Notes under the pieces: generated by a model | Databases searched by the model: none | What the model was told of the DNA's origin: nothing | Seen by the model: the letters and a program-made list of their open reading frames with translations, nothing else | Position numbers and translations under genes: made by a program | In this document: positions 17,272 through 25,915 of the stretch, one piece after another | How positions within the stretch are numbered: position 1 is the first letter of the stretch | How the letters are laid out: every line of letters begins with the position of its first letter | Source: CAYQTL01 sp964420405 | GTDB taxonomy: Bacteria; Acidobacteriota; Thermoanaerobaculia; Thermoanaerobaculales; Sulfomarinibacteraceae | Length of the DNA: 64,000 nt | NCBI GenBank assembly: GCA_964420405.1 | Contig: CAYQTL010000005.1 | Coordinates: 1 to 64,000 of the forward strand | Direction of reading: 5' to 3'

Positions 17272-17790
17272 ATGAGCGAGCTGTCGCCTCTCGACATCCT
17301 CGGGAAGTCGTTTCCCCGCGCGCTGCGGGGGCTGTCGCCGGCCGAGGTCCACCAGTTCCTGTCGGAGATCGCCGCGACGGTCGAGTCGCTCGTGCGCGAG
17401 CGCGCCGAGCTCCGCCAGCAGGTCCACAAGCTCGAGCAGCGGCTGATGGACTACCGCGAGCGGGAGTCGGCGCTGCAGGACGCCCTGGTGGCGGCCCAGC
17501 GCAGCGCCGAGAGCACCATGGAGCGGGCACGCGACGACGCCCAGCGGATCGTCCAGGAGGGTCACGCGCTGGCCGATCGGCTGGTGGAGGAGGCCTACCA
17601 GCGGGCGCAGACGATCGAGACCGTCATCGGCGAGCTGCGCGGCCGCCGGCGCGAGGTGCGCGCGGAGCTGATGCGGCTCGGCGAGCTGCTGCAGGGAATC
17701 ATCCGCGACGACCAGCGGCTCGAGCAGGAGGCGCCGTCCACTCCCCAGCTCGCGCTGCTGCACCGCCGGCGGTCCGAGGAGCAGGCCTGA
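17272..17790 (+). CDS. DivIVA-domain coiled-coil protein
   Basis: A 172-residue protein. Residues 4-30 (LSPLDILGKSFPRALRGLSP then EVHQFLSEI) match the DivIVA N-terminal membrane-binding domain. Residues 33-150 are an uninterrupted coiled coil. DivIVA proteins bind curved membrane at poles or septa and recruit growth or division factors. The ATG follows GGAGACGAG. Its 3' end overlaps the convergent heptosyltransferase gene by 92 bp. Confidence 0.85.
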   Translation: MSELSPLDILGKSFPRALRGLSPAEVHQFLSEIAATVESLVRERAELRQQVHKLEQRLMDYRERESALQDALVAAQRSAESTMERARDDAQRIVQEGHALADRLVEEAYQRAQTIETVIGELRGRRREVRAELMRLGELLQGIIRDDQRLEQEAPSTPQLALLHRRRSEEQA

Positions 17791-18877
17791 CGGTCGCCGC
17801 CGGCGCCGGTCGCAGCCCGACCGGCTCGGCTGGCGACGACACGCCTTCGAGAGCCTCCAGCGCAGCCGACACCCGCCCCACGTCGAGCTCGTCGAGGCAC
17901 CTCCGGTGCCCGAGCGGACACACGGGCCGCCGGCACGGAGCGCAGTCGATCGGAGAGGCGACGATCGACCCCCGGGGACCGACCGGCCCGGTCCTCGACG
18001 GGTCCGTCGGACCGAACACCGCCACCACCGGCACCCCCTGGAAAGCCGCCAGGTGCATCGGCCCGGTGTCGTTGGCGACCAGGGCGTCGAGGCCCGCCAC
18101 CACCGCCGCGAGCTCGGCCACGTCGGCGTCGGCGCCGACCACCGGCAGGGGTCGCCCCGCCGAGGCGCACACCCGCCGGGCCACCTCCTCCTCGCCGGGA
18201 CCGACCAGCACCACCCAGCCGGCCTCTCGATCCGGGTGCCGTGCCACGAGCTCGCCGAAGCTCCTCGCCGGCCATCGCTTGGCGTCGCCGCAGCCGCTCG
18301 CCGGCGCGATCCCGAGCCGCCGTGACGCCCGCGGCAGCAGCGCCTCGAGCCGCCGGCGTCCACCCTCGAGGGCGATCGTCGGCAGCCGCAGGCGCCAGCC
18401 CGCGTCCACCGTCCCGAGCCCGAGGCCGTCGAGCAGGCCCTCGGCGTCGTACAGCTGGTGACGGCCGCGGTCCGCGCGCCAGCGCACGTCGAGCAGGACC
18501 GCGCCGCCGCGGCCCTCGCTGCCGATGGCGAGCCGGCAGGCGAGCCGGACCAGGATCTTGGCACGGCTCGCGTGGCGCAACGTGATACCGGCGTCGAACC
18601 GGCCGGAAACGCACAGCCGCCGTGCGTCGGCGAACGGTGAGCCGCGCCGCGACCGGAGCTCGACGCGGACCCCCGGGAACACCGCTGCCCACAGGCGCAC
18701 CGTCGGACGCGGCGCGACCAGCACCGCCTCTCGCGGCCGCAGTCCGGCGAGCAGACGCTCGACGGTCGGCATGGCCATCACCTGGTCGCCGACCCAGTTG
18801 GGGACGTCGACGAGCAGGCGGCCGATCCGCGGCGCCGGCCGCGGCACGCCGCCCGGCCGGTCCGCGGGGTCGTTCAC
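17699..18877 (-). CDS. glycosyltransferase family 9 (heptosyltransferase-like)
   Basis: A 392-residue GT9/WaaC-WaaF-type enzyme. Key stretches are the LVDVPNWVGDQVMAMP start, GIAPASGCGDAKRWP in the middle, and ANDTGPMHLAAFQGVPVVAV followed by FGPTDPSRTGP in the nucleotide-sugar site. A CAPCRRPVCPLGHRRC cysteine cluster near the C-terminus is common in this family. It probably transfers heptose or a related sugar onto LPS core lipid A at the cytoplasmic face. The GTG start overlaps the ymdB stop (GTGA). The last 30 codons, low in complexity, overlap the divIVA gene. Confidence 0.88.
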   Translation of the reverse strand: MNDPADRPGGVPRPAPRIGRLLVDVPNWVGDQVMAMPTVERLLAGLRPREAVLVAPRPTVRLWAAVFPGVRVELRSRRGSPFADARRLCVSGRFDAGITLRHASRAKILVRLACRLAIGSEGRGGAVLLDVRWRADRGRHQLYDAEGLLDGLGLGTVDAGWRLRLPTIALEGGRRRLEALLPRASRRLGIAPASGCGDAKRWPARSFGELVARHPDREAGWVVLVGPGEEEVARRVCASAGRPLPVVGADADVAELAAVVAGLDALVANDTGPMHLAAFQGVPVVAVFGPTDPSRTGPVGPRGSIVASPIDCAPCRRPVCPLGHRRCLDELDVGRVSAALEALEGVSSPAEPVGLRPAPAATVRPAPRTAGGAAARAGEWTAPPARAAGRRG

Positions 18878-19668
18878 GGGTCCTCGACCCGCACCCGCCG
18901 GATCGCCGTCGCCCGGCCGGTGGTCTCGTCGGCGTCGACGATCGCCCCCCGCAGCTCGACGCCGCGCTTGGCGGTCTCGAAGGGACGTGGGGTGTTGTAC
19001 AGGAAGCGCTCGAGGACCTTGTCGGGGCGCATGCCGATGACCGACTCGTAGGGTCCGGTCATGCCGACGTCGGTCTGCATCGCGGTGCCGTTCGGCAGGA
19101 TCCGCTCGTCGGCGGTCGGGACGTGGGTGTGGGTCCCCAGCACCGCCGTCACCCGGCCGTCGAGGTACCAGCCCATCGCCTGCTTCTCCGACGTCGCCTC
19201 GGCGTGCATGTCCACCACCACCACCCGCACGTCGGGCTCGGCGCGGCGGATCTCGGCGAGCACGCGGTCCGCGACCCGGAAGGGGTTGTCGATCGGCGCC
19301 ATCAGCGCCTGTCCCTGCAGGTTGAGAACCGCAACCGGCACGCCGCCCGCCGTGCGCTCGACGCACCAACCGCGCCCCGGGTTTCCTTCCGGGTAGTTGG
19401 CCGGGCGCAGCAGCGTCGGGTGGGCGTCGAGCAGCGGCACGCCTTCCTTCTTGTCCCAGATGTGGTTGCCGGAGGTCCAGACGTCGAACGGGAGCTCCTC
19501 GAGCTCGGCCAGGACCGACGCGGTGACGCCGAAGCCACCGGCCGCGTTCTCGACGTTGCCGACAACGAAGTCGACCCGCTCGCGGTCGACCAGGGGCTCG
19601 AGGTGGCGCCGCACCGCGGCCCGCCCGGCCGAGCCCATGATGTCGCCGACGAACAGGATGCGGATCAC
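18874..19668 (-). CDS. ymdB: YmdB-family metallophosphoesterase
   Basis: A 264-residue protein of the TIGR00282/YmdB family. The metal-binding series is complete: FVGDIMGSAGR, GNVENAAGGFG, SGNHIWDKK, VDMHAEATSEK and GTHTHVPTAD. In Bacillus this enzyme hydrolyses 2',3'-cAMP and partners genetically with RNase Y. Here too it directly follows rny, with a GTGA overlap at 19665-19668. The GTG at 19668 gives the canonical N-terminus. Confidence 0.92.
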   Translation of the reverse strand: MIRILFVGDIMGSAGRAAVRRHLEPLVDRERVDFVVGNVENAAGGFGVTASVLAELEELPFDVWTSGNHIWDKKEGVPLLDAHPTLLRPANYPEGNPGRGWCVERTAGGVPVAVLNLQGQALMAPIDNPFRVADRVLAEIRRAEPDVRVVVVDMHAEATSEKQAMGWYLDGRVTAVLGTHTHVPTADERILPNGTAMQTDVGMTGPYESVIGMRPDKVLERFLYNTPRPFETAKRGVELRGAIVDADETTGRATAIRRVRVEDP

Positions 19669-21236
19669 CTCGCGTACTCCACCGCGCGAGTCTCCCGGAT
19701 CACCGTCACCCTGATCTGTCCGGGGTAGGTCAGCTCCGACTCGACCTTCTTGGCCACGTCGCGGGCGAGCCAGATCGCCGCCTCGTCCGTGATCCTCTCC
19801 GACTGCACGACGATCCTCAGCTCGCGTCCGGCCTGGATCGCGAACGCCTTCTCGACGCCGGTGAACTCCCCGGCGAGCGCCTCGAGCTTCTCGAGCCGCT
19901 TGATGTAGTTCTCCAGGATCTCGCGCCGCGCACCCGGCCGCGCCGCCGACAGGGCGTCGGCGGCGGTCACCAGGACCGCCTCCACCGAGTGCGGGTCGTA
20001 GTCGCCGTGGTGGCACTCCATGGCGTGGATCACGGCGTCGCTCTCGCCGTGGCGCCGCATCAGGTCGCGCCCCAGCTCGAGGTGGGTGCCGTCCATCTCG
20101 CGGTCGACCGCCTTGCCGATGTCGTGCAGCAGGCCGGCCCGCTTGGCCACCGCGGCGTCGGCGCCGAGCTCGGCGGCCATGTGGGCCGAGATCCACGCCA
20201 CCTCGATCGAGTGCTTGAGTGCGTTCTGGCCGTAGGAGGAGCGGAACTGCAGCCGACCGATCATCCTGAGCAGCTCCGGGTGGATGTCGGGGATGGCGAC
20301 CTCGAGGGCCGCCGCCTCGCCGTCGGCGAGCAGCTTCTCCTCCATCTCGGCCTGGACCTTGGCGACCAGCTCCTCGATCCGGCCGGGATGGATACGTCCG
20401 TCCTGGATGAGGTTGACGAGCGCGAGCCGCGCGATCTCCCGCCGCACCGGCTCGAAGCAGGACAAAATCACCGCCTCGGGCGTGTCGTCGACGATCAGGT
20501 CGACGCCCGTCGCCTGCTCGAAGGCACGGATGTTGCGGCCCTCGCGGCCGATGATCCGGCCCTTCATCTCGTCGGAGGGCAGGTCGACGACGGACACGGT
20601 GCTCTCCACGACGTGCTCCGACGCGATCCGCTGGATCGCCACCGAGATCACCCGGCGCGCCTTCTCCTTCGCCTTCTCGATCGCCTCGTCCTCGATCCTC
20701 TTGACGAGGCTCGCCGCCTCCATCCGCGCCTCGTTCTCGATCGCCCGGATCAGCTCACCCTTTGCCTGCTCGCTGGTCAGCCCGGCCACCTGCTCGAGAC
20801 GCGCTCGGTGCTCGCGCTCGGCATCCTCGAGCAGCGCCTCCCGCCGCTCGAACTCGCCGCGCCGTCGCTCGAGCTCCTCGTCCACCTCCCGGGCGGCGCG
20901 CTCTCGCTCGTCGATCGCCACCAGACGCTCGCCGAGCTGCTCCTGCTGCTCGACGATCCGTCGCTCGAGGCCGGCCAGCTCGAGCCGGTGCTCGCGGGTC
21001 TCCCGTTCGAACTCGGTACGCGCCGCGAGCAGCCGCTCGCGGGCCGCGATCTCGGTGTCCTTCTGGACGCGTTGGCCGTCGATCTCCGCCCGGGCGACGA
21101 TCCGTCGCCCTTCCGCCTCGGCGTTGGCGATCAGACGGGCCGCGGCGGCGCGGCTGCGCCGCCACATGGCCCATACCGTCACGAGGCCGAGCACCGCGAA
21201 GGCCAGCAGGACGATACCTGCGATCAGCACGGTCAC
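19665..21236 (-). CDS. rny: ribonuclease Y
   Basis: A 523-residue endoribonuclease. A membrane anchor (VTVLIAGIVLLAFAVLGLV) is followed by a long charged coiled coil. The KH domain has GRIIGREGRNIRAFE, and the HD domain has LLHDIGKAVD and CHHGDYDP. It cleaves 5'-monophosphorylated mRNAs at the membrane to start decay. A TTG at 21254 is also in frame, but the GTG at 21236 is preferred because AAGGGGG lies 6 nt before it. A 267-bp spacer, probably containing 6S RNA, separates it from zapA. Confidence 0.95.
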   Translation of the reverse strand: MTVLIAGIVLLAFAVLGLVTVWAMWRRSRAAAARLIANAEAEGRRIVARAEIDGQRVQKDTEIAARERLLAARTEFERETREHRLELAGLERRIVEQQEQLGERLVAIDERERAAREVDEELERRRGEFERREALLEDAEREHRARLEQVAGLTSEQAKGELIRAIENEARMEAASLVKRIEDEAIEKAKEKARRVISVAIQRIASEHVVESTVSVVDLPSDEMKGRIIGREGRNIRAFEQATGVDLIVDDTPEAVILSCFEPVRREIARLALVNLIQDGRIHPGRIEELVAKVQAEMEEKLLADGEAAALEVAIPDIHPELLRMIGRLQFRSSYGQNALKHSIEVAWISAHMAAELGADAAVAKRAGLLHDIGKAVDREMDGTHLELGRDLMRRHGESDAVIHAMECHHGDYDPHSVEAVLVTAADALSAARPGARREILENYIKRLEKLEALAGEFTGVEKAFAIQAGRELRIVVQSERITDEAAIWLARDVAKKVESELTYPGQIRVTVIRETRAVEYAR

Positions 21237-21289
21237 GATGCACCCCCTTGTCAAGGAGCGGCCAGGGTGACCGGCCCAGCAGCCTGTGG

Positions 21290-21450
21290 CTCGGAACGAC
21301 CGGGGAAAGCGGAGGTCCCCACTGCAGCCGTGTGGGCAAGCCTATTTGAACCTGCGAAACCACAGGTGGGCGCCTGTCGCCAACCCGTCTCCCGCCCGTC
21401 GGGCAGGCGTCGGGGCTGACGAACCCGGCAACCCCTCAAATAGGTGTTGG
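21290..21450 (-). ncRNA. candidate 6S RNA (ssrS) between zapA and rny
   Basis: This 267-bp spacer has no coding frame I trust but shows strong pairing on the minus strand. CCTATTTGA (21444-21436) is complementary to TCAAATAGG (21349-21341). It encloses further stems: GGGG/CCCC, CGCCTG/CAGGCG and ACCTG/CAGGT. CCCAC/GTGGG follows. A TAATACTAT stretch just upstream could be a -10. The gene order zapA - RNA - rny is where 6S RNA lies in several deltaproteobacterial-type genomes. The visible fold is branched, not the rod expected of 6S, so identity is provisional and ends are approximate. Confidence 0.45.
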
Positions 21451-21503
21451 TTCAACGATAGTATTACCCATCACCAACCGCGCAGGGACCTCCTTGACCT
21501 CGT

Positions 21504-21812
21504 TCATCCGTCGTCGACCCGTTCGGGACCCAAGGCCTCCTCGAGCTTCACGACGAGTCGTTCCGCCTTGTTCTCCAACTGCTTGAGCCGGACGTCCTGG
21601 TCCGTTTCACGTTCTTGAAACAGTTCGTCCGCGATGTTGAGAGCGGTCAAGACCGCGATCTTGACCGTGTCGACGCTGGAGCTCCGATCGGCCACCTCCC
21701 GCATCCGCAGGTCCACGAACCGTGCCAGCTCCTGCAGATGCGAGGCGTCGCCGTCGGATCGCAGCCCGAGCCGCTGACCGAAGATCTCGACGGTGGCTCG
21801 GACCATGGTCAC
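21504..21812 (-). CDS. zapA: cell division protein ZapA
   Basis: A 102-residue protein with the ZapA beta-hairpin VRATVEIFGQRLGLRSDGD. The conserved LARFVDLRMREVADRSSSVD and VLTALNIADELFQ helices and a C-terminal coiled coil follow. It bundles FtsZ protofilaments at the division ring. The GTG at 21812 is preferred, since GGAGG lies 6 nt upstream; an ATG two codons later is possible. TATACT at 21837-21832 is a likely -10. It sits between a ZapB-like gene and the candidate 6S RNA. Confidence 0.88.
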   Translation of the reverse strand: MTMVRATVEIFGQRLGLRSDGDASHLQELARFVDLRMREVADRSSSVDTVKIAVLTALNIADELFQERETDQDVRLKQLENKAERLVVKLEEALGPERVDDG

Positions 21813-21928
21813 TCGAATCCTCCTCGTGCCGAGTATACCGCAGGACCAGCCTCCGGCATATCGGACGCAGACGCGATCTCAGGTGCCCGCGGGGCCTTGA
21901 CGGCAACGTCACGAGCCCCGGCGCACGG

Positions 21929-22201
21929 TCAGTCGACGGACCCGGCCTCGTCGGGCCCACCGATCCCGCGCAGGGCGTCGTCGACCAGACCCAGCACACC
22001 CTCGAGACGATCGGCGAGCCGGTCGCGATCGGCCTCCAGCTCGGAGGCCCGCCGGGCGAGGTCGCCGTCGGCGGCCGCCCGCTCCTCCAGCTCGGCGACC
22101 TGCGCCTCCAGCTCCGTCACCCGCGCGGTGGACTGGCGGTACGCCGACACCAGCTCCTCGACCCTCGACTCCAGCCGCTTCAGCACCGAGTCCATGCTCA
22201 T
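21929..22201 (-). CDS. short coiled-coil protein, ZapB-like
   Basis: A 90-residue, almost entirely coiled-coil protein (VLKRLESRVEELVSAYRQS followed by heptad repeats through residue 65). Size, composition and position next to zapA match ZapB-type division proteins, which link the FtsZ ring to ZapA. Sequence alone cannot separate ZapB from other short coiled coils. Two ATGs (22201, 22195) follow GGGAGGAG; the second has better spacing. It lies 76 bp downstream of pheT. Confidence 0.6.
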   Translation of the reverse strand: MSMDSVLKRLESRVEELVSAYRQSTARVTELEAQVAELEERAAADGDLARRASELEADRDRLADRLEGVLGLVDDALRGIGGPDEAGSVD

Positions 22202-22277
22202 CGCTCCTCCCGGTCCGCGCCGGCTCTCGGCGCCGCACCGCCATCGCTCGCGGAGGCCGAGGCTCCGCGGCGACCGG

Positions 22278-24317
22278 TCATATCAGCGTCACTGCGAGGC
22301 GTTCGACCAGCGCCGACCGCAGCATCTCCTGCCACCGGTTGACCTCGTCCTGGGTCAGCGACCGCTCCGGATCGCGGTAGCGCAGCCGGAAGGTGCTGCG
22401 GACTCGGCCGGTGGCGACGCCCTCGCCGTCGAACCTGTCCCTCAGCCAGATCCGCTCGACCCGACGGTCGGCGAGCGCGCGCAGGGTGTCCTCGAGGGTC
22501 GCGTAGGCGAGGTCGACGGCGTGCTCGACGGTGAGGTCGACGGTCACGGCCGGATGCCGCGGCAGGGCGGCGAACCGCGGCAGCGCCCGATCGGCGGCCC
22601 GGTCCAGGACGAGCTCGGCCAGATAGACGGGCTGCCGCAGTCCCCAGCGCTCGGCGACGCTCGCCGCCAGCAGCCCGGCCAGGCCGACCGCCGAGCCGTC
22701 CCGGCCGTCCAGCACCGCTCCTTCACCCTCGTCCAGCCACGGCGCGCCGCCCCGGCGCCACCGGAGCGGGCCGCAGCCGGCGGCGTCGGCGACCGCCACG
22801 ACGCGGCCCTTGAGACCGCGGAAGTCGGACGCCGGCTCGAGCCAGCCGCTGCTCGCCCCGGCCATCACCACGGCCAGCCGCTCGCCTTCGGCCGGGACAC
22901 CGTCATGGCTGCGGCGGAACACCCGGCCGACCTCGAACGCGGCGACGGTCTCCTCACCCTGGTTGAGGGTGTCGCGGGTCGCGGCCACCAGTCCCGGCAG
23001 CAGCGACCGCCGCATGGTGGACTGGGTGCGGGTGAGGGGGTTGTCGAGGCGCAGCGGCTCGCCCACCGGCCACGGCAGCTCCTCGGCCGTGCGGTCGTCG
23101 TCGGCGGCGATGAACGAGTAGGTCATCACCTCGACCAGGCCGGCGGCGACGGCGGCGTCGCGCGCCCGGTCGCTGCGGCGCCAGCTCGGGTGGCGGCGGC
23201 CCGGCGAGGTCGACAGGACCGGCAGCCGCGCCGGGATGCGCCCGTAGCCCACGTGCCGCAGCACCTCCTCGTACAGGTCGGCGGCCCGCTCGACGTCGAC
23301 CCGGTGGGTCGGTACCGTGCAGCGGACGGCGTCGCCGTTCGCGACCGGAGCGAACCCGAGGCCCGCCAGGATCCGGAGGACCTCGTCGGGTTCGAGGTCG
23401 AGCCCGGCGAACGCCGCCAGCGCCGCCAGCGACAGCCCGACCCCGGCCGGCGGCCGCGGATCCGGGTACACGTCGATCCGGCCGCGGCACACGTGCCCGC
23501 CGGCGATCTCGGCGATCATCGCGGCGGCGAGGTCGATCGCCACCGGCGGCAGCTCCGGGTCGGCGCCGCGCTCGAAACGGTGCGACGCCTCGGTGTGCAT
23601 CCCGAGCCGCCGCGCCGCTCGTCGCACGGTGACCGGATCGAAGCTCGCGGCCTCCAGGAGCACGTCGGCGGTCTGGTCGCCGATCTCGGTGGAGGCACCC
23701 CCCATCACGCCGGCAAGTCCCACGGGCCCGTCATCGTCGGCGATCACGAGCATGCCCGGGTCGAGCTCGCGGGTCTCGCCGTCGAGCGTCTCCACGTGCT
23801 CGCCCTGCCGCGCCATCCGCGCCACCAGCCGAGGCCCGGCGACCCGCGCGAGGTCGTAGGCGTGCAACGGCTGCCCGAGGGTCAGCATGACGTAGTTGGT
23901 GACGTCGACCACCGCTCCGACCGGCCGCACGCCACACCGCTCGAGCCGCTCCCGCAGCCACGCCGGGGACGGGCCCGTCGTCACGCCGCGGACGACGCGG
24001 CCGCAGAACCTGTGGCACGCCGCCGGCGCGTCGATTCCGATCCCGACCACGTCGAGCGTCGGCTTCTGCGCCTCGTCGAGCACGACCTCGAGCGGCGCCA
24101 GGCGCGCCCCGGTGGCCACCGCCGCTTCGCGGGCCAGGCCGCGGTGGTTCATCGCGTCGGGACGGTTGGTGGTCACGTCCACGTCCCACACCTCGGACGC
24201 TCCCGCGGGCTCGCGGACCTCCACCAGCAGCCCGCACCCCGTCAAGCCCGCCGCCAGCGCGTCGGCGTCGGGCGCGTCCTCGAGCTGGTCGCGCAGCCAC
24301 TCCAGGTCGAACCTCAT
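22278..24317 (-). CDS. pheT: phenylalanyl-tRNA synthetase beta subunit lacking the B2 (tRNA-binding/EMAP) domain
   Basis: A 679-residue protein, about 110-120 residues shorter than usual. The N-terminal LTGCGLLVEV runs almost directly into WDVDVTTNRPDAMNHRGLAR. In ordinary PheT the OB-fold tRNA_bind insert lies between these two points. The rest is complete: B3/B4 editing domain (VVDVTNYVMLTLGQPLHAYD), B5, the catalytic-like core (MTYSFIAADD), and the C-terminal FDX-ACB domain starting near residue 585 (LPRHPAVTVDL). It charges tRNA-Phe with PheS. The start overlaps the pheS stop (ATGA). No frameshift is evident, so the absence looks genuine. Confidence 0.93.
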   Translation of the reverse strand: MRFDLEWLRDQLEDAPDADALAAGLTGCGLLVEVREPAGASEVWDVDVTTNRPDAMNHRGLAREAAVATGARLAPLEVVLDEAQKPTLDVVGIGIDAPAACHRFCGRVVRGVTTGPSPAWLRERLERCGVRPVGAVVDVTNYVMLTLGQPLHAYDLARVAGPRLVARMARQGEHVETLDGETRELDPGMLVIADDDGPVGLAGVMGGASTEIGDQTADVLLEAASFDPVTVRRAARRLGMHTEASHRFERGADPELPPVAIDLAAAMIAEIAGGHVCRGRIDVYPDPRPPAGVGLSLAALAAFAGLDLEPDEVLRILAGLGFAPVANGDAVRCTVPTHRVDVERAADLYEEVLRHVGYGRIPARLPVLSTSPGRRHPSWRRSDRARDAAVAAGLVEVMTYSFIAADDDRTAEELPWPVGEPLRLDNPLTRTQSTMRRSLLPGLVAATRDTLNQGEETVAAFEVGRVFRRSHDGVPAEGERLAVVMAGASSGWLEPASDFRGLKGRVVAVADAAGCGPLRWRRGGAPWLDEGEGAVLDGRDGSAVGLAGLLAASVAERWGLRQPVYLAELVLDRAADRALPRFAALPRHPAVTVDLTVEHAVDLAYATLEDTLRALADRRVERIWLRDRFDGEGVATGRVRSTFRLRYRDPERSLTQDEVNRWQEMLRSALVERLAVTLI

Positions 24318-25333
24318 CGGAACTGCCCCGACAGCCGCGGATCGCCGTTGAACATCAGCCTCAGGTCGGGGATGCCGTACAGCAGCATGGCGAAGCGGTC
24401 GAGGCCGAGCCCGAACGCGAACCCGGTGTATCGCCCGGGGTCGATGCCGACCGCCTCGAACACCCGCGGGTCCACCATGCCGGCGCCGAGGACCTCGATC
24501 CAGCCCGACCGGGAGCACGCCCCACAGCCGCCGCCGTGACAGAAGATGCAGGTGATGTCGACCTCGGCCGAGGGCTCCGTGAACGGGAAGTAGCTCGGCC
24601 GCAGCCGGATCTCGACCCCGTGCTCGGCGAACAGCGCCCGCAGGAAGGTCTCCAGCGTCGCCTTGAGGTGGCCGAAGGTGATCCCCTCGTCCACCAGGAG
24701 ACCCTCGATCTGGTGGAACATGGGCGAGTGACGCAGGTCCGAGTCCCGGCGGTAGACCCGGCCCGGGACGACGATCCGGATCGGCGGCGTCCGCGCCTCC
24801 ATCACCCGCGCCTGCACGGGCGAGGTGTGGGTCCGCAGCAGGTGCCCACCTTCGAGGTAGAAGGTGTCCTGGTCGTCCCGCGCCGGATGGTCGGGCGGGA
24901 TGTTGAGGGCCTCGAAGTTGTGCCAGTCATCCTCGGCCTCTGGCCCGTCCTCGACGTCGTAGCCCATGCGCAGGAAGATCTCCTCGATCCGCCGCCGCAC
25001 GAGGTGGATCGGGTGGAGGGCGCCGCGCGGCACCGGCGCTCCGGGCAGGGTGACGTCCACCCGCCGGCGGGCGCGCGCCGCCTCGTCGGCGCCGGCACGG
25101 GCCGCCTCCAGCCGCTCCTCGACGAGCTTCTTGAGGCGGTTGAGCTCCTGCCCGTAGTCGCGCCGCTGCGGCGGCGGCAGGTCCCGCAGCGCCGCCGCCA
25201 GCTCCTGCAGCAGCCCGGAGCGACGACCGGCGTAGCGGACCCGCACGCGCTCGACGGCGTCCGGGTCGCCCGCCGCAGCCTCGAGCTCGGACAGGAACGC
25301 CTGCCGCGCCTCCGCGAGGCGCTCGACGCCCAT
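24314..25333 (-). CDS. pheS: phenylalanyl-tRNA synthetase alpha subunit
   Basis: A 339-residue class II synthetase subunit. An N-terminal coiled-coil arm (about residues 1-85) precedes the catalytic domain with GALHPIHLVRRRIEEIF. Motif 2 (LRTHTSPVQARVME, RVYRRDSDLRHSPMFHQIEG) and motif 3 (FAFGLGLDRFAMLLYGI) are present. A CIFCHGGGCGACSRSGW loop has zinc-ribbon-like cysteines, seen in many PheS proteins. It activates phenylalanine and forms an alpha2-beta2 complex with PheT. It follows rplT by 7 bp in the ribosomal/synthetase operon. Confidence 0.96.
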   Translation of the reverse strand: MGVERLAEARQAFLSELEAAAGDPDAVERVRVRYAGRRSGLLQELAAALRDLPPPQRRDYGQELNRLKKLVEERLEAARAGADEAARARRRVDVTLPGAPVPRGALHPIHLVRRRIEEIFLRMGYDVEDGPEAEDDWHNFEALNIPPDHPARDDQDTFYLEGGHLLRTHTSPVQARVMEARTPPIRIVVPGRVYRRDSDLRHSPMFHQIEGLLVDEGITFGHLKATLETFLRALFAEHGVEIRLRPSYFPFTEPSAEVDITCIFCHGGGCGACSRSGWIEVLGAGMVDPRVFEAVGIDPGRYTGFAFGLGLDRFAMLLYGIPDLRLMFNGDPRLSGQFR

Positions 25334-25340
25334 GGCGGGC

Positions 25341-25694
25341 TCAGCTCCCGGTCTGACGGGACATCTCGACCAGCTGGGAGAACGCCTGCGGGTCGCGCAC
25401 CGCGAGGTCGGCCAGGACCTTGCGGTCGAGCTCGCAGCCGGCGTGCTTCAGCCCGCTGACCAGCGCGCTGTAGGTGGTGCCGTTCTGACGGGCGGCGGCA
25501 TTGATGCGCGCGATCCACAGCGAGCGGAACTGGCGCTTGCGCTGCTTGCGGTCGCGGTAGGCGTACTGCAGGGACTTCTCCACCTGCAGCTTCGCCACCC
25601 GGTGCATGCGTGACTTGCCGCCGAAGTAGCCTTCGGCCAGCCTGAGGATCTTCTTGCGACGGTCCTTGCGGTGCGTTCCGCGCTTGACTCGCAT
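25341..25694 (-). CDS. rplT: 50S ribosomal protein L20
   Basis: A 117-residue basic protein with the L20 signature KRGTHRKDRRKKILRLAEGY and RDRKQRKRQFRSLWIARINA. It binds 23S rRNA early in 50S assembly and in some bacteria represses its own operon. It lies 10 bp downstream of rpmI. Confidence 0.97.
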   Translation of the reverse strand: MRVKRGTHRKDRRKKILRLAEGYFGGKSRMHRVAKLQVEKSLQYAYRDRKQRKRQFRSLWIARINAAARQNGTTYSALVSGLKHAGCELDRKVLADLAVRDPQAFSQLVEMSRQTGS

Positions 25695-25704
25695 CTCCGG
25701 CTCC

Positions 25705-25896
25705 TTACTGCAGCATCCGGTCGAGCACCTTGGCGTCGGCCGGCGACACGATCACCGCCTTGCGCAGACGGCGCTTCCGCTTGCGGCTCTTCTTCTGCAA
25801 GATGTGTGAATGATAGGCCTGGTGGCGCTTGAGCTTGCCCCCGCCCGTGCGCTTGACGCGCTTGGCGGCGCCGCGGTGCGTCTTCAACTTGGGCAT
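25705..25896 (-). CDS. rpmI: 50S ribosomal protein L35
   Basis: A 63-residue basic protein beginning MPKLKTHRGAAKRVKRTGGG, with RHQAYHSHILQKKSRKRKR and a C-terminal LDRMLQ, as in L35. The ATG at 25896 is used; the longer frame runs into thrS. It sits only 19 bp behind thrS, so the infC gene that normally separates them is missing here. Confidence 0.96.
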   Translation of the reverse strand: MPKLKTHRGAAKRVKRTGGGKLKRHQAYHSHILQKKSRKRKRRLRKAVIVSPADAKVLDRMLQ

Positions 25897-25915
25897 GACA
25901 TCCCCTTCCTGTCGG

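Noticed and set aside
21249..21254. TTGACA as a -35 hexamer for a promoter inside rny
   Set aside because: It is part of the rny start region next to the AAGGGGG ribosome site, and no -10 lies at 16-18 bp downstream.
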